The position numbers and the translations under genes are program-made. The notes under the pieces were generated by a model. That model made no database searches and was not told where the DNA came from. It saw only the letters and a program-made list of their open reading frames with translations. A stretch of 64,000 nucleotides of DNA from positions 248,001 to 312,000 of the forward strand of contig CP065012.1 in assembly GCA_016699815.1 (NCBI GenBank), written 5' to 3'. This DNA is from Chitinophagaceae bacterium (GTDB lineage Bacteria > Bacteroidota > Bacteroidia > Chitinophagales > Chitinophagaceae). Below, piece after piece: positions 60,794-64,000 of this stretch; position 1 is the first letter of the stretch, and each line of letters starts with the position of its first letter.

Positions 60794-63376
60794 TTATTCT
60801 TCTGTATTCGTTGAAGCTGTTGAATCTTCGTCAAAGCCATTTTCTGATGCACCTGGCGCATCATCTGCTTCTTCCTGTTCATCCAAATTGGTAATAGCTG
60901 CTATTTCGTCTCCTTCATCTACCTTAATAAGTTTTACTCCTTGTGTTGCCCTACCCTGTTCGCTTATTTGCGTTACGGGCATCCTGATGGTAATGCCACT
61001 TACACAGGTAATCATCAAGTCTTCTTTTTCGCTTACATCAAGCAAGCCTACAAGGTTTCCGGTTTTATCGGTAATATTTAAAGTTTTTACGCCTTTGCCT
61101 CCCCGGTTGGTAATCCGGTAATTTGCTTCCCCTGTTTCAGGGTCATCAAGCAAAGTGCGTTTTCCATAACCTTTTTCACTTACCACTAAAATGGTGCGGT
61201 CTTTATTCTCTTTATTGATACATATCATGCCTACCACTTCGTCCTTTGAATTATTTACTTCAATACCGGCAACACCTATACCGCCACGGCCCGTGCTGCG
61301 AACTTTGCTTTCGTGGAAACGAATGGCCCTTCCGCTTTTTACCGCCATCATTATTTCGCAATTACCATCGGTAAGTTTAGCAGCAATAAGCTGGTCGCCA
61401 TCTAAAATATTTATTGCATTAATGCCCACTAGCCTTGGTCTGCTAAAATCTTCTAAGTCTGTTTTTTTAATAATCCCTTTCTTGGTACATAACACTATAA
61501 AATTGTTTGTAATATAGTCTTTGTCTTCCAGGTTTTTAACATCAATAATAGCACGAATTTTATCATCTGCTGGTATTTGTACCAGGTTTTGTACCGCCCT
61601 TCCTTTGCTGGTTTTATCACCTTCGGGAATTTGGTACACTTTTAGCCAGTAGCAACGGCCTTTTTCTGTAAAAAACAACAAACTGTGGTGAGTGCTTGCT
61701 ACAAATAAATGCTCTATATAATCTTCCTGCCTTGTACTGCTGCCTTTTGCGCCACGGCCACCACGGCGTTGCTGCCTGTATTCTGTAGCTGCTGTACGTT
61801 TAATATATCCTAAGTGCGAAATGGTAACCACCACATCTTCCTCTTCTATAAGGTCGAGCATATTTATTTCGTCATCAGCAAATTCAATTTCGGATTTGCG
61901 TACATCGCCGAATTTTTCTTTTACTTCCAAAAGTTCGGTTTTAATAATATCAAAACGCAAACTTTCATTTGCTAAAATTTCTTTAAGCCTTTCAATTTCT
62001 TTTAATATAGCTGCATGTTCTTCTCGTATTTTGTCAATCTCCATTCCGGTAAGCCGTTGCAAACGCAGTTCCAGTACCGCTTTTGCCTGTATTTCGCTCA
62101 TACCGAAATTGGTTACCAACCCATCTTTTGCAATATCGGGTGTAGCGCTTTCCCTTATTAATTTTATTACGGCATCCAGGTTATCCAGGGCAATAATGTA
62201 GCCTTCAAGGATATGCGCCCTTTCTTCGGCTTTGCGTAAATCATATTTGGTGCGGCGCACAACCACTTCATGGCGGAAGTCAACAAACTCTGAAATTAGG
62301 TCCCTAAGGTTTAAAATTTTGGGCCTTCCTTTTACCAGCGCCACATTGTTTATGCCAAAAGAAGTTTGAAGATCGGAGTGTTTGTAAAGTTGGTTTACCA
62401 CTACCTGTGCCACAGCATCCCGGCGCAGTTCAATTACAATACGTGTACCTTCTTTGTTGTTACTTTCGTTATTAACATCAGATGCACCATCCAATATTTT
62501 TTCAGTAATGAGTTCACCAATGCGTTGGGTAAGGGAATCCCGGTTTACCTGGTAGGGAACTTCTGTTATAATTATTTTCTCCCTTCCTTTGGAATCTGCT
62601 TCAATACTGGTTTTGCCACGTACTACTACCCGGCCACGGCCGGTAAGAAAAGCAGCTTTTACGCCATCCATACCATAAATAATGCCACCGGTAGGGAAAT
62701 CAGGCGCTTTTACATATTTCATTAATCCTTCAGCATCAATAGTTCGGTTGCCTATATAGGCAATGCAGCCGTCTACCACTTCCGAAAGGTTGTGCGGCAT
62801 CATATTTGTTGCCATACCTACAGCAATTCCGCTACTGCCATTTACCAGCAATTGCGGTACCCTTGTTGGCATTACCGTAGGTTCCCGTAAAGAATCATCA
62901 AAATTCAATTGAAAATCTACTGTTTCTTTATCTAAGTCTTCCATCATTGCTTCGGCAAACTTTTGCATACGCACCTCGGTGTACCTCATTGCCGCAGGCA
63001 TATCGCCATCCTGGCTGCCAAAATTTCCCTGGCCGTCAATCATTCTATACCGCATGGCCCATTCCTGCGCCATACGCACCATGGTATCGTAAATTGCTTT
63101 ATCGCCATGAGGATGGTATTTACCCATAACCTCACCTACTATACGTGCAGATTTTTTATAAGGCTTATTGCTGGCATTGCTTAACTCGTTCATGCCGAAA
63201 AGCACCCGGCGGTGCACTGGTTTTAAACCATCTCTTACATCCGGCAGAGCACGGCCCACTATTACGCTCATAGAATAGTCTATGTACGAGGTCTTCATTT
63301 GTTCTTCAATATTTACCGGGATGATTTTGCCCCTGTTGTCGGGCATTTCTTCTTTATTCAAATCTGTATTTTCCAT
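60794..63376 (-). CDS. gyrA: DNA gyrase subunit A
   Basis: GyrA cuts and rejoins DNA as part of gyrase. The 860 residues start at ATG 63376 (MENTDLNKEEMPDNRGKIIP), not at the upstream TTG/ATG near 63415. The winged-helix and tower domains include catalytic Tyr132 in AAMRYTEVRMQKF. The GyrA box QRRGGRGAKG, near residue 535, marks gyrase and not topoisomerase IV, and the C-terminal beta-pinwheel repeats follow. The quinolone pocket reads KYHPHGDKAIYDTMV: E. coli Ser83 is Lys93, while Asp87 is kept as Asp97. The tail is acidic (EEADDAPGASENGFDEDS). Confidence 0.96.
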   Translation of the reverse strand: MENTDLNKEEMPDNRGKIIPVNIEEQMKTSYIDYSMSVIVGRALPDVRDGLKPVHRRVLFGMNELSNASNKPYKKSARIVGEVMGKYHPHGDKAIYDTMVRMAQEWAMRYRMIDGQGNFGSQDGDMPAAMRYTEVRMQKFAEAMMEDLDKETVDFQLNFDDSLREPTVMPTRVPQLLVNGSSGIAVGMATNMMPHNLSEVVDGCIAYIGNRTIDAEGLMKYVKAPDFPTGGIIYGMDGVKAAFLTGRGRVVVRGKTSIEADSKGREKIIITEVPYQVNRDSLTQRIGELITEKILDGASDVNNESNNKEGTRIVIELRRDAVAQVVVNQLYKHSDLQTSFGINNVALVKGRPKILNLRDLISEFVDFRHEVVVRRTKYDLRKAEERAHILEGYIIALDNLDAVIKLIRESATPDIAKDGLVTNFGMSEIQAKAVLELRLQRLTGMEIDKIREEHAAILKEIERLKEILANESLRFDIIKTELLEVKEKFGDVRKSEIEFADDEINMLDLIEEEDVVVTISHLGYIKRTAATEYRQQRRGGRGAKGSSTRQEDYIEHLFVASTHHSLLFFTEKGRCYWLKVYQIPEGDKTSKGRAVQNLVQIPADDKIRAIIDVKNLEDKDYITNNFIVLCTKKGIIKKTDLEDFSRPRLVGINAINILDGDQLIAAKLTDGNCEIMMAVKSGRAIRFHESKVRSTGRGGIGVAGIEVNNSKDEVVGMICINKENKDRTILVVSEKGYGKRTLLDDPETGEANYRITNRGGKGVKTLNITDKTGNLVGLLDVSEKEDLMITCVSGITIRMPVTQISEQGRATQGVKLIKVDEGDEIAAITNLDEQEEADDAPGASENGFDEDSTASTNTEE

Positions 63377-63392
63377 AAATTTTTTAAGTAGG

Positions 63393-63400
63393 CAAAGATA
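63393..63400 (-). promoter_or_regulatory. Bacteroidota -7 promoter box for gyrA
   Basis: Minus-strand TATCTTTG, identical to the infA box, lies 16 bases before the gyrA ATG. It supports ATG 63376 as the start. Confidence 0.5.
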
Positions 63401-63540
63401 CCGAAAAACATGCATTTCAGGACTTTTAAAGCAAGGCTTTTGGCCTTATTTCTTCACAATTATTCCGGCCTTTGTGGAGAAGTATTTTAGCTGTTTTTTA
63501 TGGCAATTTGAAAGATGCAAAAACTGTAATATCATAAATT

Positions 63541-63573
63541 TTGAGGCCAGTAAATTGCCAGCCTTTATTTTTG
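63541..63573 (+). promoter_or_regulatory. Full promoter directly before the saccharopine-dehydrogenase-like gene
   Basis: TTG at 63541-63543 and TATTTTTG at 63566-63573 are 22 bases apart. The -7 box ends only four bases before the ATG at 63578, so transcription would start at or next to the start codon and the mRNA may be leaderless. Confidence 0.5.
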
Positions 63574-63577
63574 CGTT

Positions 63578-64000
63578 ATGGATACTATTTTAATTTTTGG
63601 TGCAGGAAAATCTTCAACGGTTTTAATTGATTATTTAATAAGAGAAGCCGAACAACGGCAATGGAAAATTATTGTTGCCGATGCAGATTTACAAGTGGCA
63701 AAAGCAAAAATCCGTAACAGCCCATTTGCCGAAGCAATGCAACTGGATATTGTAAATGACGAACAAAGGAGCAAGCTAATTGAAAGCGCTGCTGTAGTTA
63801 TTTCCATGATGCCGCCAGGCATGCATTACCTGGTTGCCAAAGATTGTGTGCACTATAAAAAGCACCTCTTAACCGCTTCTTATTTAGATGATAAAATAAA
63901 AACGCTGCAGCATCAAATTGAAAGCAGCAATATTTTGTTTTTGTGTGAAATGGGTTTAGACCCCGGAATTGACCATATGAGCGCCATGCAAATAATTGAT
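63578..64000 (+). CDS. Saccharopine dehydrogenase-like oxidoreductase (3' end outside window)
   Basis: The frame is open from ATG 63578 to the end of the window, 141 residues. The N-terminus MDTILIFGAGKSSTVLIDYL is a Rossmann NAD(P)-binding motif (G-x-G-x2-S), and DADLQVAKAKI, VVISMMPPGMHYLVAKDCV and EMGLDPGIDHMSAMQIID fit saccharopine dehydrogenase-like proteins, including the conserved Gly-x-Asp-Pro-Gly-Ile-Asp-His segment. These enzymes interconvert saccharopine, glutamate and 2-aminoadipate semialdehyde or similar substrates. Divergent from gyrA. Confidence 0.82.
   Translation, partial: MDTILIFGAGKSSTVLIDYLIREAEQRQWKIIVADADLQVAKAKIRNSPFAEAMQLDIVNDEQRSKLIESAAVVISMMPPGMHYLVAKDCVHYKKHLLTASYLDDKIKTLQHQIESSNILFLCEMGLDPGIDHMSAMQIID

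Overview
The window looks like a chromosome segment of a Bacteroidota bacterium, most likely of the family Chitinophagaceae. This rests on several things visible in the sequence: four secreted proteins with C-terminal type IX secretion (T9SS) sorting domains; the Bacteroidota -7 promoter box TAnnTTTG upstream of infA, gyrA, rpsO, rnpB, the tRNA gene and others; weak or absent Shine-Dalgarno sequences and several TTG starts; an AT-rich composition; and Bacteroidota-type families (DUF4954, DUF4199, DUF6370). I see no prophage, insertion sequence, CRISPR array or integrase. The family-level assignment is inference.

Layout. 1-8.2 kb: end of a LuxE-like acyl-adenylating enzyme, a helical protein of unknown function, a SET-domain protein, the Mg2+ channel mgtE, glmS, and a DUF4954 left-handed beta-helix protein. 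8.3-13.1 kb (minus strand): a secreted DUF6370 protein, plsY, prmA, and the rpsO-pnp pair with two hairpins in the spacer. 13.3-18.4 kb: a glycosidase-like protein, two glycosyltransferases and an ftsE-like ATPase. 18.5-34.2 kb: ten consecutive genes for exported or membrane proteins, namely a metzincin protease, an alpha-amylase, a c-type cytochrome, a peptide-binding protein, an M1 peptidase, an NlpC/P60 hydrolase, an esterase, a lysyl-oxidase-like protein and two small unknowns. 34.4-42.6 kb: dnaE, trxA, fabD, a DUF2130 protein, aroQ and carA. 42.7-46.6 kb (minus strand): the alpha operon infA-rpmJ-rpsM-rpsK-rpsD-rpoA-rplQ, with unusually long, structured spacers. 46.7-51.7 kb: a lipoprotein, the RNase P RNA, a T9SS surface protein, a TrmH-type methyltransferase and tRNA-Pro(GGG). 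51.8-58.6 kb: one tight operon encoding a dihydroorotase homologue without its metal ligands, a DUF4199 membrane protein, two glycosyltransferases, and a GDP-heptose pathway with a fused HddC-GmhB enzyme. 58.6-64 kb: a secreted unknown, an SPFH protein with a ribbon-helix-helix partner, gyrA, and the start of a saccharopine-dehydrogenase-like gene.

How the parts work together. Most of the window is housekeeping: translation, replication, cell-envelope precursors and nucleotide synthesis. Two accessory themes stand out. One is the block of secreted degradative enzymes, which suits a polymer- or protein-degrading life. The other is the heptose and glycosyltransferase operon, which probably supplies a cell-surface glycan.

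The observations most worth a second look are: a lysyl-oxidase domain that keeps both cofactor residues and the copper-binding histidines inside a T9SS cargo protein; possible alternative RNA hairpins in the rpsD leader; a terminator-like hairpin in the middle of the alpha operon; the metal-ligand-free dihydroorotase; the fused heptose enzyme; and a lysine at the main quinolone-resistance position of GyrA. All readings are by eye. No alignment, folding or database search was run.
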